Source: SGZJ01 sp949372955 (GTDB taxonomy: Bacteria > Bacteroidota > Bacteroidia > Flavobacteriales > Flavobacteriaceae). Taken from it: a DNA stretch of 64,000 bases. Positions 16,360-24,552 of this stretch are shown here, in pieces. Numbering within the stretch: position 1 is the first letter of the stretch; each line of letters opens with the position of its first letter. The DNA lies in the NCBI GenBank assembly GCA_949372955.1, contig CASIAX010000001.1, positions 160,223 through 224,222 of the forward strand, written 5' to 3'. The notes beneath the pieces are model-generated. The model was not told the origin of the DNA. It did not search any database and saw only the letters and a list, made by a program, of their open reading frames with translations. The translations under genes were made by a program, and so were the position numbers.

Positions 16360-18246
16360 TTAATCTCTTCTATTTCTTCTTGGTCTTGAGAAGCTATCAG
16401 GATTAAAAGATTTTGATCTTCTAGAGCTTGAGTTTCCATCAGATTCTCTTGAACTTGATCTTCTAGAGCTTGAGTTTCCATCAGATTCTCTTGAACTTGA
16501 TCTTCTAGAGCTTGAGTTACTTTCGGAACTTCTTGAGTTAGATCTATTAAACCCTCTATTTGAGCTTGACTTTTTAAAGCCGCCACCACCACGTCTATCT
16601 CCCCCTCTGTTAGATCTTCCCTTGCCACTATTTCTTTTAATATCTTTAGATACTTCAACATTAACGAATCTTCCGTTTTGTTTAAAATCTGTAAAAAATG
16701 CTAAAATCTTTTCTTTATGTTCTTCTTCAGTATTAAAAAATGAGAAGCTTTCTTTTACATCAACTTTAAATACATCATCTTTTCCAAGCTCAAGAACATC
16801 CTTTAAAAAGTCTTTTAGGCTCATCCAATCATAACCATCTTTTTGACCAACATTTATAAAAAACCTAGCAGAGTTTGAATCATCTGAGTCAGAAAAGTCA
16901 GAATAGCTATGCTGATTTCCGCCTTCAATATTTAAATTTTTAGATTTTTTATAATAATCAAAATATCTATTAAACTCAACTGAAAAGAATTTTTTGATTA
17001 AATCAGCTTTTTTTGTCTTTTTAAACAAGTTATTGATATCCTCTATATACTCATCTATATTATTGTTTACTTCAGTTTCATTAACCTTATTTGCTAATGT
17101 AAATAGTTGAACTTTGCATATTTCCTCACTGCTTGGTATATCTTTTTTTATAAATTCTTTTTTTATTTTCTTTTGAATATGACCAATTTTTCTTAGTTCA
17201 CTCTTGGAAATAATTACCAATGAGATACCTGTTTTACCTGCTCTACCCGTTCTTCCACTTCTATGTGTGTATGTTTCAATTTCGTCTGGCAATTGGTAAT
17301 TTATAACATGGGTTATATTATCTACGTCAATACCCCTTGCAGCTACATCAGTAGCTACTAAGAATTGAATTTGCTTGTTTCTGAACGATTTCATAACTAA
17401 GTCCCTTTGCCCTTGACTTAAATCACCATGTAAGGCACCAGCATTATATCCATCTTCAATAAGTTTTTCAGCAACTTTTTGTGTATCTCTTTTAGTTCTA
17501 CAGAAAATAACTGAAAAAATATGTGGATTTGCGTCTACAAGCCTTTTAAGTGCTACATATCTATCACTAGATTTAACTAGGTAATATTCATGTGAAACCT
17601 GATCACTCCCTACATTTTTAGTTCCTACAGTAATTTCAATAGGATTGTTCATGAATTTTTTAGCTATTGAAGAAACTTCTCTAGGCATAGTAGCAGAAAA
17701 TAACCAAGTGTTTTTTTCGTCTGGTGTGAATGATAATATATCAGTTATATCTTCATAAAAACCCATATTTAACATTTCATCTGCTTCATCTAAAACACTA
17801 TACTTGATTTGAGAGATATCTACTAGTTTTCTCTTAATCATATCTTTCATTCTACCAGGTGTAGCAACAATTATCTGCGCGCCTCTTTTTACAGATCTAG
17901 CTTGATCTGTAATACTTGCACCTCCATATATAGCTGTGACATTTAAACCCTTGTAAAATTGGCCGTATTGCTTTATTTCGTTAGTTATCTGTAAACATAA
18001 TTCTCTTGTGGGAGAAAGTATAAGACCTTGAGTTGTCTTACTGCTAATATCAATCTTTTGGATCATAGGAAGGCCAAATGCAGCTGTTTTTCCAGTTCCA
18101 GTTTGAGCTAGAGCTACTAAATCGGTGTCTTTTTCTAATAATATAGGTACGGTTTTACTTTGAACTTCGGAAGGAGTTTCAAATCCCATTTTTTCAACTG
18201 CAAGGACTAAATTTTCTTCTAATCCAATTTTTTTGAATTCACTCAT
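16360..18246 (-). CDS. DEAD/DEAH-box ATP-dependent RNA helicase
   Basis: 628 residues. All core motifs are present: AQTGTGKT (motif I, about residue 45), PTRELCLQ (Ia), VLDEADEMLNMGF (II), SAT (III), and HRSGRTGRAG (VI, about 330). Residues about 470-555 form a DbpA-like RNA-binding domain (ARFFINVGQKDGYDW). The last 70 residues are low complexity: a Gly/Arg-rich RGGDRRGGGG stretch, then tandem 14-residue units SSSRRSSSRESDGN. It resembles DeaD/CsdA helicases used in ribosome assembly and cold growth. The 5' leader is about 110 bp, with a TATATTTG box inside the rdgB stop region, which would allow its own regulation. Confidence 0.93.
   Translation of the reverse strand: MSEFKKIGLEENLVLAVEKMGFETPSEVQSKTVPILLEKDTDLVALAQTGTGKTAAFGLPMIQKIDISSKTTQGLILSPTRELCLQITNEIKQYGQFYKGLNVTAIYGGASITDQARSVKRGAQIIVATPGRMKDMIKRKLVDISQIKYSVLDEADEMLNMGFYEDITDILSFTPDEKNTWLFSATMPREVSSIAKKFMNNPIEITVGTKNVGSDQVSHEYYLVKSSDRYVALKRLVDANPHIFSVIFCRTKRDTQKVAEKLIEDGYNAGALHGDLSQGQRDLVMKSFRNKQIQFLVATDVAARGIDVDNITHVINYQLPDEIETYTHRSGRTGRAGKTGISLVIISKSELRKIGHIQKKIKKEFIKKDIPSSEEICKVQLFTLANKVNETEVNNNIDEYIEDINNLFKKTKKADLIKKFFSVEFNRYFDYYKKSKNLNIEGGNQHSYSDFSDSDDSNSARFFINVGQKDGYDWMSLKDFLKDVLELGKDDVFKVDVKESFSFFNTEEEHKEKILAFFTDFKQNGRFVNVEVSKDIKRNSGKGRSNRGGDRRGGGGFKKSSSNRGFNRSNSRSSESNSSSRRSSSRESDGNSSSRRSSSRESDGNSSSRRSKSFNPDSFSRPRRNRRD
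16415..16518. repeat. Tandem 42-bp repeat within the helicase tail
   Basis: Near-perfect 42-bp units start at 16415, 16457 and 16499, the last one partial. They encode SSSRRSSSRESDGN units, and being a multiple of three they preserve the frame. Such repeats can expand or contract by slippage. Confidence 0.85.
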
Positions 18247-18355
18247 GATTTTTGTTTAAATATTCGATTTATAATTGTGTTTACGAAGTTGTAATCGACA
18301 TACTTAAACTGAGACTTCTGAAACACTACCTTATCCTTTAAGGTTTTTAAAAGTG

Positions 18356-18363
18356 CAAATATA
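18356..18363 (-). promoter_or_regulatory. Possible -7 box (TATATTTG) for the RNA helicase gene
   Basis: Full TAnnTTTG match on the minus strand next to the rdgB stop codon, leaving a leader of about 105 nt before the helicase ATG. Nearest TTG is 27 bp upstream, longer than usual. Confidence 0.4.
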
Positions 18364-18366
18364 GTG

Positions 18367-18954
18367 TTATTTGTTGGATATTTTTTTTGACAAGAATTCT
18401 GTTAATTTATTTATGGCTTTTGCTCTATGTCCAATTTGATTTTTTAATTCTAAATCCATTTCACCAAAAGTAAATTTATAGCCAGCCGGTTTAAATACTG
18501 GATCATAGCCAAAACCTTTTTTTCCTCTTGGAACTAAGACTATCTCTCCATTACACAAGCCAGTAAAAGTTGTTAGCTGCCCATTGTAAATTAGTGCCAC
18601 AACAGTCTTGAAATTTGCTTTTCTATTTTCTGAAAACTCCATCAATTTTAAAAGTTTATTCATGTTTTTTTCAGAAGTAGAGTCTGAGCCAGAAAACCTT
18701 TTAGACATAACTCCAGGTTGACCATTAAGAGTTTCCACTTCTAGACCAGTGTCATCAGCAAAACAATCAACTTTATACTTGTTAAAAATATATTTGGCTT
18801 TTAAAATTGCATTTCCTTCAATAGTGTCTTTATTTTCTATAATATCCTCAAAACAGTTAATGTCTTCAAGGCTTAGTATGTTATAACTTCTATTTAAGAG
18901 GGCTTGAACTTCAGTTACTTTATTTTTGTTATTAGTTGCGAAAATTAATTTCAT
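18367..18954 (-). CDS. rdgB: RdgB/HAM1 non-canonical purine NTP pyrophosphatase
   Basis: 195 residues. MKLIFATNNKNKVTEVQALL is the family's nucleotide-binding opening; FADDTGLEVETLNGQPGVMS (about residue 66) and GFGYDPVFKP (about 145) are the catalytic signatures. It hydrolyses ITP, XTP and dITP to monophosphates, keeping deaminated purines out of DNA and RNA. It follows rlmH by 2 bp in one transcript. Confidence 0.95.
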   Translation of the reverse strand: MKLIFATNNKNKVTEVQALLNRSYNILSLEDINCFEDIIENKDTIEGNAILKAKYIFNKYKVDCFADDTGLEVETLNGQPGVMSKRFSGSDSTSEKNMNKLLKLMEFSENRKANFKTVVALIYNGQLTTFTGLCNGEIVLVPRGKKGFGYDPVFKPAGYKFTFGEMDLELKNQIGHRAKAINKLTEFLSKKISNK

Positions 18955-18956
18955 AG

Positions 18957-19424
18957 TTATTTATGATGATATGGTTCGTTATTTAAAATACTAAATGCTC
19001 TGTATAATTGTTCTGTAAAAAACAATCTAACCATTTCGTGTGAAAAGGTCATCTTGGATAGAGATAATTGTTGGTTTGATAACATTTTAATTTTTTCCGA
19101 AAAGCCATACGGGCCTCCAATAATAAAAGTCAATGTTTTCATTCCAGAGTTTAACTTTTTTTGAATAAATTCAGAAAACTCTAAAGATGATTTATGTTGA
19201 CCAGTTTCATCAAGTATTACAATAAAATCATTTTTCTTTAAAACAGATATTATTTTCTCTCCTTCCTTTTTTATTTGAATATTTTTTTGCAATTTACTTT
19301 TTTGATCTTTTAAAATTATTAACTCGAAATTAATATAGAATTTCAGCTTAGCTGTGTACAGATCAATTAGTTGTTTTAAATCTTTGCTATTGGTTTCACC
19401 AATTACTATTAGTTTTATATTCAT
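18957..19424 (-). CDS. rlmH: 23S rRNA (pseudouridine1915-N3)-methyltransferase
   Basis: 155 residues, SPOUT family. FIIGGPYGFS (about residue 101) is the SAM-binding knot and the C-terminal LSKMTFSHEMVRLFFTEQLYRAF, ending with NEPYHHK, is the RlmH hallmark. It methylates pseudouridine 1915 in helix 69 of 23S rRNA in assembled ribosomes. First gene of the rlmH-rdgB pair, divergent from the small ORF/priA. Confidence 0.96.
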   Translation of the reverse strand: MNIKLIVIGETNSKDLKQLIDLYTAKLKFYINFELIILKDQKSKLQKNIQIKKEGEKIISVLKKNDFIVILDETGQHKSSLEFSEFIQKKLNSGMKTLTFIIGGPYGFSEKIKMLSNQQLSLSKMTFSHEMVRLFFTEQLYRAFSILNNEPYHHK

Positions 19425-19437
19425 TAATAAAATTTAA

Positions 19438-19453
19438 TTGTATTTTTATACAA
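19438..19453. repeat. Perfect short inverted repeat between rlmH and priA side
   Basis: TTGTAT, four T, ATACAA: a 6-bp perfect inverted repeat centred in the 49-bp gap between divergent genes. It could be an operator or chance in AT-rich DNA. Confidence 0.35.
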
Positions 19454-19473
19454 TATATTCTTTTTTATTTTTC

Positions 19474-19602
19474 ATGTCTAAAGATCAACTAAATAATATT
19501 TTAAATAGTTCTGCATTGTATTATTTAGGTGCGAAAAACAATTATAAAGCTAAAATATTCTCTATTGGAGTTATTATGACTACTATATTAATTTTATTTT
19601 GA
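19474..19602 (+). CDS. Putative 42-aa single-pass membrane protein
   Basis: A small open frame of 42 codons starting ATG TCT AAA and ending TGA, with the product MSKDQLNNILNSSALYYLG, then a basic linker KNNYKAK and a hydrophobic segment of about 15 residues (IFSIGVIMTTILILF) at the C-terminus. It fits exactly between rlmH (divergent) and priA (12 bp downstream), with no competing gene. The soluble-then-membrane layout is that of a tail-anchored peptide. No family recognised. It could also be non-coding leader sequence for priA. Confidence 0.45.
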   Translation: MSKDQLNNILNSSALYYLGAKNNYKAKIFSIGVIMTTILILF

Positions 19603-19613
19603 GTATTTAAAAA

Positions 19614-22061
19614 ATGGGTTTTTACATAGATGTTATACTACCAGTTCCAATTGACCAGCTATTTTCATATGAAGTCACTAAAACTGAATTTAGTTTTATT
19701 AAATCTGGTTGTCGTGTAGCGGTTCCTTTTGGTAAAAGCAGAATTATAACAGGGATGGTTTGTAATATTCATCAAGTAGCCCCAATATCTTATGATGTAA
19801 AGTCTATTCATCAAATTATAGATGAGTCACCCGTAGTAAATGATAATCAATTACAATTCTGGGCTTGGATGTCTCAATACTACATGTGTAGTATTGGAGA
19901 TGTTATGAAAGCTTCTATACCTTCTGTTTTACTTTTTGAAAGTGAAACCATAGTTACTTTAAATAAAACAATAGAAATAGATCAAAATATTTTAAGTGAT
20001 GATGAATTTTTAATTTATGAGGCTCTATTAGATGTAAAAGAGTTGACTATTAGTGAAGTTTCTAATATCTTAAATAAAAAAAATGTATTTAAATTTATTC
20101 AATCTCTCAATGAAAAGCATATTCTTGAAATTGATGAAAAACTGTATTCTAAATACAAGCCTAAGTTAAAAAGGCATGTCGAGTTAAATAGTGTCTATTC
20201 TAATGATAATGTTTACCAAGATACTAAAGAGGTTTTGAAAAAATCACCTAAACAGTTGGAGTTATTTATTCAATTGTTAAACCTTAATTTAATTGAATTT
20301 ATTTCAGTTGAAAATTTGAAACAAAAACTAAATTGTAGTTCTAACTTAATAAAACAATTAATTGATAAGCAAATATTAATTGAGCATTTTATTGAAATTA
20401 ATCGTTATGAAAATTCAAATTCAGAATTAACTCCGATTAATTTACTTAGTGATAGTCAGCAAATTGCATTTACTGAAATTTTAAGCTCCTTTAAAATCGA
20501 TAAACCTGTTCTTCTTCACGGGGTTACATCTTCTGGGAAAACTGAAGTTTATGTTAAATTAATTTCTAATACTCTTAAGCAGGGTGGTCAAGTTCTTTAT
20601 TTGGTTCCTGAAATAGCTTTAACTACTCAGGTAGTTAAAAGATTAACTAATTTTTTTGGCGACAAAGTTTTAGTTTATCATTCAGGTTATTCAATTAATC
20701 AACGAGTAGAGGTTTGGAACAAAATATCCACCAATAAGACCCCTCAGCTTATAATAGGTGCTAGGTCATCATTATTAATGCCCTTTAAAAAGCTTAATTT
20801 AATTATTGTTGATGAAGAGCATGAACAATCCTATAAGCAGCAAGAGCCTTCTCCTAGATATCATGCTAGAGATGCTTCATTAGTTTTAGCGAAGATTTTT
20901 AACTCTAATATTTTATTAGGTTCTGCAACTCCAAGTATAGAATCTTATAATAATGCAGTAAATCTTAAGAAGTATACTTTAGTTGAGTTAAAAAAACGTT
21001 TTAATAATGTTTTAATGCCAATTGTACATCTTATCGATTTGAAGTTAAAGTATTCAAGAAAATTAATGAATGGACATTTTAGTGATACTTTAATTGAAGA
21101 GATATTTAATACTGTTAGTCAGCACAAACAAGTGATTTTGTATCAAAACAGAAGAGGTTTTTCTCCTATAGTTGAATGCGAAGATTGTGGGGTTTCACCT
21201 CATTGCGTGAATTGTGATGTCAGTTTAACTTTCCATCTAAATACAAATTCTTTAAAATGTCATTATTGTGGCTATGGCACACCTCTTATAGACTCCTGTA
21301 TTTCCTGTAAATCAAATAATATTATTACAGTTGGTTTTGGAACTGAGCAGGTTGAAGAGGAAGTGAAAGAGCTATTCCCAAACTTTAGAGTGAAAAGACT
21401 TGATTATGATACGACAAGAAAAAAAAATAGTTTTGAAAAATTAATTTCAGATTTTGAAGATCAAAAAATTGATATATTAATAGGTACTCAAATGATAACT
21501 AAAGGGTTAGACTTTAAAAATGTAAAGCTAGTAGGTATTTTAAATGCTGATAATTCTTTGAATTTTCCAGATTTTCGTGCTTATGAAAGAAGCTTTCAGT
21601 TAATTCAACAGGTTGCTGGTAGGGCAGGAAGATCAACTGAAAGAGGTAAAGTTTGTGTCCAGACATATAACCCTAAACATAAGATTTTACAAAATATAAT
21701 TGATGATGATTATTTATCAATGTTTGAAGTTGAAATTTCTGAGAGAGTTAAATATAATTACCCACCAAATTGTAAGCTTATAAAAATCACTTTAAAACAC
21801 AAAGATTATTTAACAATTAACGAATCTTCAGATTGGTTAGGTAAATATTTAAAACAAATATTTAATAAAAACATTTTGGGTCCAGAATTCCCTCACGTTA
21901 TAAGAGTCAGAAATAAGTTTCAAAAAAATATTTTGATAAAAATTCAAAAAAACCAATCCTTAAGTCAGACAAAAAAAATTATTATCAAATCTAAAGCTAG
22001 TCTAGCTAGTATTGCTAAATTTAGATCTGTTCAGGTTATAATAAATGTTGACAGCTATTGA
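19614..22061 (+). CDS. priA: Primosomal replication restart helicase PriA
   Basis: 815 residues. N-terminal 3'-DNA-binding domain (YIDVILPVPIDQLFSYEV). Helicase motifs: GVTSSGKTEVY (Walker A, about residue 303), VDEEHEQSYKQ (DEEH box, about 400), GSATPS (motif III). Cysteine pairs between residues about 520 and 570 (CEDCGVSPHCVNCD, CHYCGYG, CISCKSN) bind zinc. C-terminal motif QVAGRAGRS. It reloads the replisome at stalled forks. The 3' end overlaps the convergent LytTR gene by 7 bp. Confidence 0.96.
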   Translation: MGFYIDVILPVPIDQLFSYEVTKTEFSFIKSGCRVAVPFGKSRIITGMVCNIHQVAPISYDVKSIHQIIDESPVVNDNQLQFWAWMSQYYMCSIGDVMKASIPSVLLFESETIVTLNKTIEIDQNILSDDEFLIYEALLDVKELTISEVSNILNKKNVFKFIQSLNEKHILEIDEKLYSKYKPKLKRHVELNSVYSNDNVYQDTKEVLKKSPKQLELFIQLLNLNLIEFISVENLKQKLNCSSNLIKQLIDKQILIEHFIEINRYENSNSELTPINLLSDSQQIAFTEILSSFKIDKPVLLHGVTSSGKTEVYVKLISNTLKQGGQVLYLVPEIALTTQVVKRLTNFFGDKVLVYHSGYSINQRVEVWNKISTNKTPQLIIGARSSLLMPFKKLNLIIVDEEHEQSYKQQEPSPRYHARDASLVLAKIFNSNILLGSATPSIESYNNAVNLKKYTLVELKKRFNNVLMPIVHLIDLKLKYSRKLMNGHFSDTLIEEIFNTVSQHKQVILYQNRRGFSPIVECEDCGVSPHCVNCDVSLTFHLNTNSLKCHYCGYGTPLIDSCISCKSNNIITVGFGTEQVEEEVKELFPNFRVKRLDYDTTRKKNSFEKLISDFEDQKIDILIGTQMITKGLDFKNVKLVGILNADNSLNFPDFRAYERSFQLIQQVAGRAGRSTERGKVCVQTYNPKHKILQNIIDDDYLSMFEVEISERVKYNYPPNCKLIKITLKHKDYLTINESSDWLGKYLKQIFNKNILGPEFPHVIRVRNKFQKNILIKIQKNQSLSQTKKIIIKSKASLASIAKFRSVQVIINVDSY

Positions 22062-22738
22062 TGGTTTTTCAAACTTAGTATTGCATCTAATTCAATTTTT
22101 TTGTTTCTACTTAGTGGTATTTCACTAGAATCTATAAAAACATTTTTACTATCATAAGTTTCAATTTTATCAAGACTTACTATAAAAGACTTATGAATCC
22201 TCATAAATTTATCTTTGGGTAACTCCTTCTCAAAAGACTTTAGTGATGATAGTATAACTATATTTTCTGAAGGTGTAATAAGTTTTATATAATCTCCTAG
22301 AGCTTCTATCCATTTTATATCTGTTAAATAAATCTTTCTTTTTTTTAATTTACTCTTTACATAGATATGGTTACCATTGTGTTTTTTTGAAGATTGTTTT
22401 GTTATTTTTTTTATAGACTTTTTAAGTCTATCATCTTGTATAGGTTTTTTTAAATAATCTATACAGTTGTAATTGAAAGATCGAAAGGCAAACTCAGTAT
22501 TATAGCTAGTGAATATTATTTTTAGGTTTTCTGTTAAGGAATCTAAAAAGCTAAAGCAATTTTCGTGCTCAACTCCAATTTCAATTATGATTAAATCTAC
22601 TGAATTCTTAACAATATATAATTTTGCATCAATGAAGTTTGAAAACTTTTCAACTACCTGTAGGTTTGAAAATTGCTTTAGTTTTAAATCTATTAAATTT
22701 AGATCTTCAATATTTTCATCAATGATTATACAGTTCAT
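22055..22738 (-). CDS. LytTR response regulator with altered receiver site
   Basis: 227 residues from ATG at 22738 (MNCIIIDENIEDLN); the frame stays open 11 codons further upstream but the receiver fold starts here. Residues 1-120 form a receiver domain; residues about 130-225 form a LytTR DNA-binding domain (IKWIEALGDYIKLIT, then FMRIHKSFIVSLDKI). In LytR/AlgR regulators the phospho-acceptor Asp lies in a DLIFLDIxMP motif; here it reads DLIIIEIGVE, with Glu about residue 53. The switch Thr (about 77) and Lys before Pro (about 98) are kept. No histidine kinase is adjacent. It could be a phosphorylation-independent regulator. Confidence 0.9.
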   Translation of the reverse strand: MNCIIIDENIEDLNLIDLKLKQFSNLQVVEKFSNFIDAKLYIVKNSVDLIIIEIGVEHENCFSFLDSLTENLKIIFTSYNTEFAFRSFNYNCIDYLKKPIQDDRLKKSIKKITKQSSKKHNGNHIYVKSKLKKRKIYLTDIKWIEALGDYIKLITPSENIVILSSLKSFEKELPKDKFMRIHKSFIVSLDKIETYDSKNVFIDSSEIPLSRNKKIELDAILSLKNHQ

Positions 22739-22816
22739 TTCAATATTTTTACTAAAATTAAGAAATATCATCCAATTTTAAAAACACATTTTTATTAAAT
22801 AATTAAGTTTAAATAA

Positions 22817-22847
22817 TTGTAGATATGATATAAAATAACTATTTTCG
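22817..22847 (+). promoter_or_regulatory. Promoter of rpsF-rpsR-rplI
   Basis: TTG at 22817-22819, a 20-bp spacer and TATTTTCG at 22840-22847, one mismatch from TAnnTTTG. It lies 32 bp before rpsF. Confidence 0.55.
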
Positions 22848-22879
22848 CAGCCGTTTAATAAAACAAAAAAAGAATTTTT

Positions 22880-23218
22880 ATGAATCATTATGAAACTGTT
22901 TTCATCTTAAATCCCGTTTTATCTGAAGATCAGATAAAGGAAACAGTCAAGAAATACGAAAGTTTTCTTACCTCAAAAGGAGCAAAGATGATATTTATTG
23001 AAAATTGGGGCCTAAAAAAATTAGCCTACCCAATTCAAAACAAAAAAAGTGGCTTTTACCATATGTTTGAGTATCAATCAGATGGTACTGTTGTTAACCC
23101 TCTTGAGACTGAATTCAAAAGAGATGAGAGATTTATGCGTTTTCTTACTGTAAAGATGGATAAACATGCAATTTCTTGGGCTGAAAGAAGAAGAGAAAAA
23201 TTAAAAGTAAAATCTTAA
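22880..23218 (+). CDS. rpsF: 30S ribosomal protein S6
   Basis: 112 residues: MNHYETVFILNPVLSEDQIK at the start, ENWGLKKLAYPIQNKKSGFY (about residue 41) and RFMRFLTVKMDKHA near the end are S6 signatures. In the 30S platform S6 pairs with S18, which is encoded directly downstream (3 bp), the usual rpsF-rpsR-rplI arrangement. Confidence 0.98.
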   Translation: MNHYETVFILNPVLSEDQIKETVKKYESFLTSKGAKMIFIENWGLKKLAYPIQNKKSGFYHMFEYQSDGTVVNPLETEFKRDERFMRFLTVKMDKHAISWAERRREKLKVKS

Positions 23219-23221
23219 ATT

Positions 23222-23518
23222 ATGGGAACACTAGAACAACAAGCAAAAGGTAAAAAAGATGGTGAGATTAGGTACCTAACTCCACTTCAAATTGATACAA
23301 ATAAAGCAAAAAAGTATTGTAGATTTAAAAAGTCTGGTATTAAGTATATTGATTATAAAGATCCAGATTTTTTAATAAAATTCGTAAATGAGCAAGGGAA
23401 ACTACTGCCAAGAAGACTAACTGGTACATCTTTGAAATTTCAAAGAAAAGTATCTGTTGCTGTTAAAAGAGCAAGACATCTAGCAATTATGCCTTACGTA
23501 GCTGATTTAATGAAATAA
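23222..23518 (+). CDS. rpsR: 30S ribosomal protein S18
   Basis: 98 residues. The core (KAKKYCRFKKSGIKYIDYKD, then LPRRLTGTSLKFQRK and VKRARHLAIMPYV) is S18. The N-terminus carries about 15 extra residues compared with E. coli, common in Bacteroidota. It binds S6 and 16S rRNA in the small-subunit platform. Confidence 0.98.
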   Translation: MGTLEQQAKGKKDGEIRYLTPLQIDTNKAKKYCRFKKSGIKYIDYKDPDFLIKFVNEQGKLLPRRLTGTSLKFQRKVSVAVKRARHLAIMPYVADLMK

Positions 23519-23530
23519 AAAATATTCAAA

Positions 23531-23983
23531 ATGGAATTAATATTAAAAATAGACGTTGATGGTGTTGGGTTCAAAGATGACTTAGTTAACGTTAAAAATG
23601 GGTTTGGTAGAAATTTTTTAATACCAAATGGTTCTGCTATTTTAGCTACCTCATCAGCAAAAAAAGTTTTAGCAGAGAACTTAAAGCAAAGAGCTTTTAA
23701 GGAGAAAAAAATTGTCGATGATGCAAACAAGCTTTCTAAAAAATTACTAGCTTTAGAAATCAAGATTAAATCTAAAGTTGGTCAAGGAGTCAAGCTATTT
23801 GGATCTATTAACAATATAGATCTCCAAAAAGCACTCGTTTCGGGTGGTTTTGAACTTGATAAAAAACAGATAATTATCCCTGGTGGTTCTATCAAACAAT
23901 TAGGAAAGTATACTGCCAATATTCGTCTTCATAGAGAAGTCAGTGTTGAATTTCCTTTTGAGATCATACCGGACACTAAATAA
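23531..23983 (+). CDS. rplI: 50S ribosomal protein L9
   Basis: 150 residues. N-terminal domain with VKNGFGRNFLIPNGSAI (about residue 21), a long connecting helix, and a C-terminal domain with KLFGSI and GKYTANIRLHREVSVEFPF. L9 stabilises the large subunit near L1 and influences frame maintenance. Last gene of the operon, followed at once by a strong terminator. Confidence 0.98.
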   Translation: MELILKIDVDGVGFKDDLVNVKNGFGRNFLIPNGSAILATSSAKKVLAENLKQRAFKEKKIVDDANKLSKKLLALEIKIKSKVGQGVKLFGSINNIDLQKALVSGGFELDKKQIIIPGGSIKQLGKYTANIRLHREVSVEFPFEIIPDTK

Positions 23984-24003
23984 TATAACTTACACATTAA
24001 TTC

Positions 24004-24032
24004 AAACCCCAAAACATCTTGGGGTTTTTTTT
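24004..24032 (+). terminator. Terminator after rplI
   Basis: AAACCCC, a 10-base loop, GGGGTTT and a T run, 20 bp past the rplI stop. Confidence 0.8.
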
Positions 24033-24042
24033 TATTAAAATT

Positions 24043-24516
24043 ATGAAATATTCCAGATTAACTAAAAATCAATTTGTTGAGCTTCATAAAGAGTTTATTG
24101 ACTTTCTATCTTCAAATTCTATTACTCAAGAAGATTGGACTATTTTAAAAGATAGTAGCGATGGAAAGGCTGAAGGTATACTAGATATGTTTAGTGATAT
24201 TGTTTGGGCTAAAGTGTTAGAGAAAACAAAGTATTTAGAAAATATTTCAAAAAATCATATTTATTTATTTCATTTTGAGAAATCACAAATGCATTTTATT
24301 GCTATTTACACTGAACTTAGTGAATTAGATTTCTCCACTTCTGAAGGATTTTCATGGTTAAGAGATAATTTATTTGATGATAATGTTAAAATATATAATT
24401 CTTCTAAAAACTATTCGGAAGATAAATTAGCTGATAAATTTGATTTAATCACAAAAGGTGGTGTTATAACCAAAGGCGATTTATTTGACTATTTTAACGA
24501 ATTAATTATTCCCTAG
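24043..24516 (+). CDS. DUF6495 family protein
   Basis: 157 residues from ATG at 24043 (MKYSRLTKNQFVELHKEF). The frame is open upstream to 24019, but that part encodes the T-run of the rplI terminator, so the internal start is right. The pattern with SITQEDWTILK, FSDIVWAKVLEKTKYLE and SKNHIYLFHF matches the Bacteroidota family DUF6495. No signal peptide or membrane segment; function unknown. It sits 36 bp before hisS on the same strand. Confidence 0.78.
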   Translation: MKYSRLTKNQFVELHKEFIDFLSSNSITQEDWTILKDSSDGKAEGILDMFSDIVWAKVLEKTKYLENISKNHIYLFHFEKSQMHFIAIYTELSELDFSTSEGFSWLRDNLFDDNVKIYNSSKNYSEDKLADKFDLITKGGVITKGDLFDYFNELIIP

Positions 24517-24552
24517 TTATTGAATTAATTAATAATTGTATATATTTCTATT

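Noticed and set aside
16415..16518. Possible CRISPR-like repeats
   Set aside because: Units are contiguous without spacers, in frame, and code for the helicase tail. No cas genes are present.
16350..16661. Open frame of 103 codons with repeats like LMETQALEDQVQEN on the minus strand
   Set aside because: It is a second reading of the 42-bp repeats inside the RNA helicase gene; the helicase frame is supported by clear domains.
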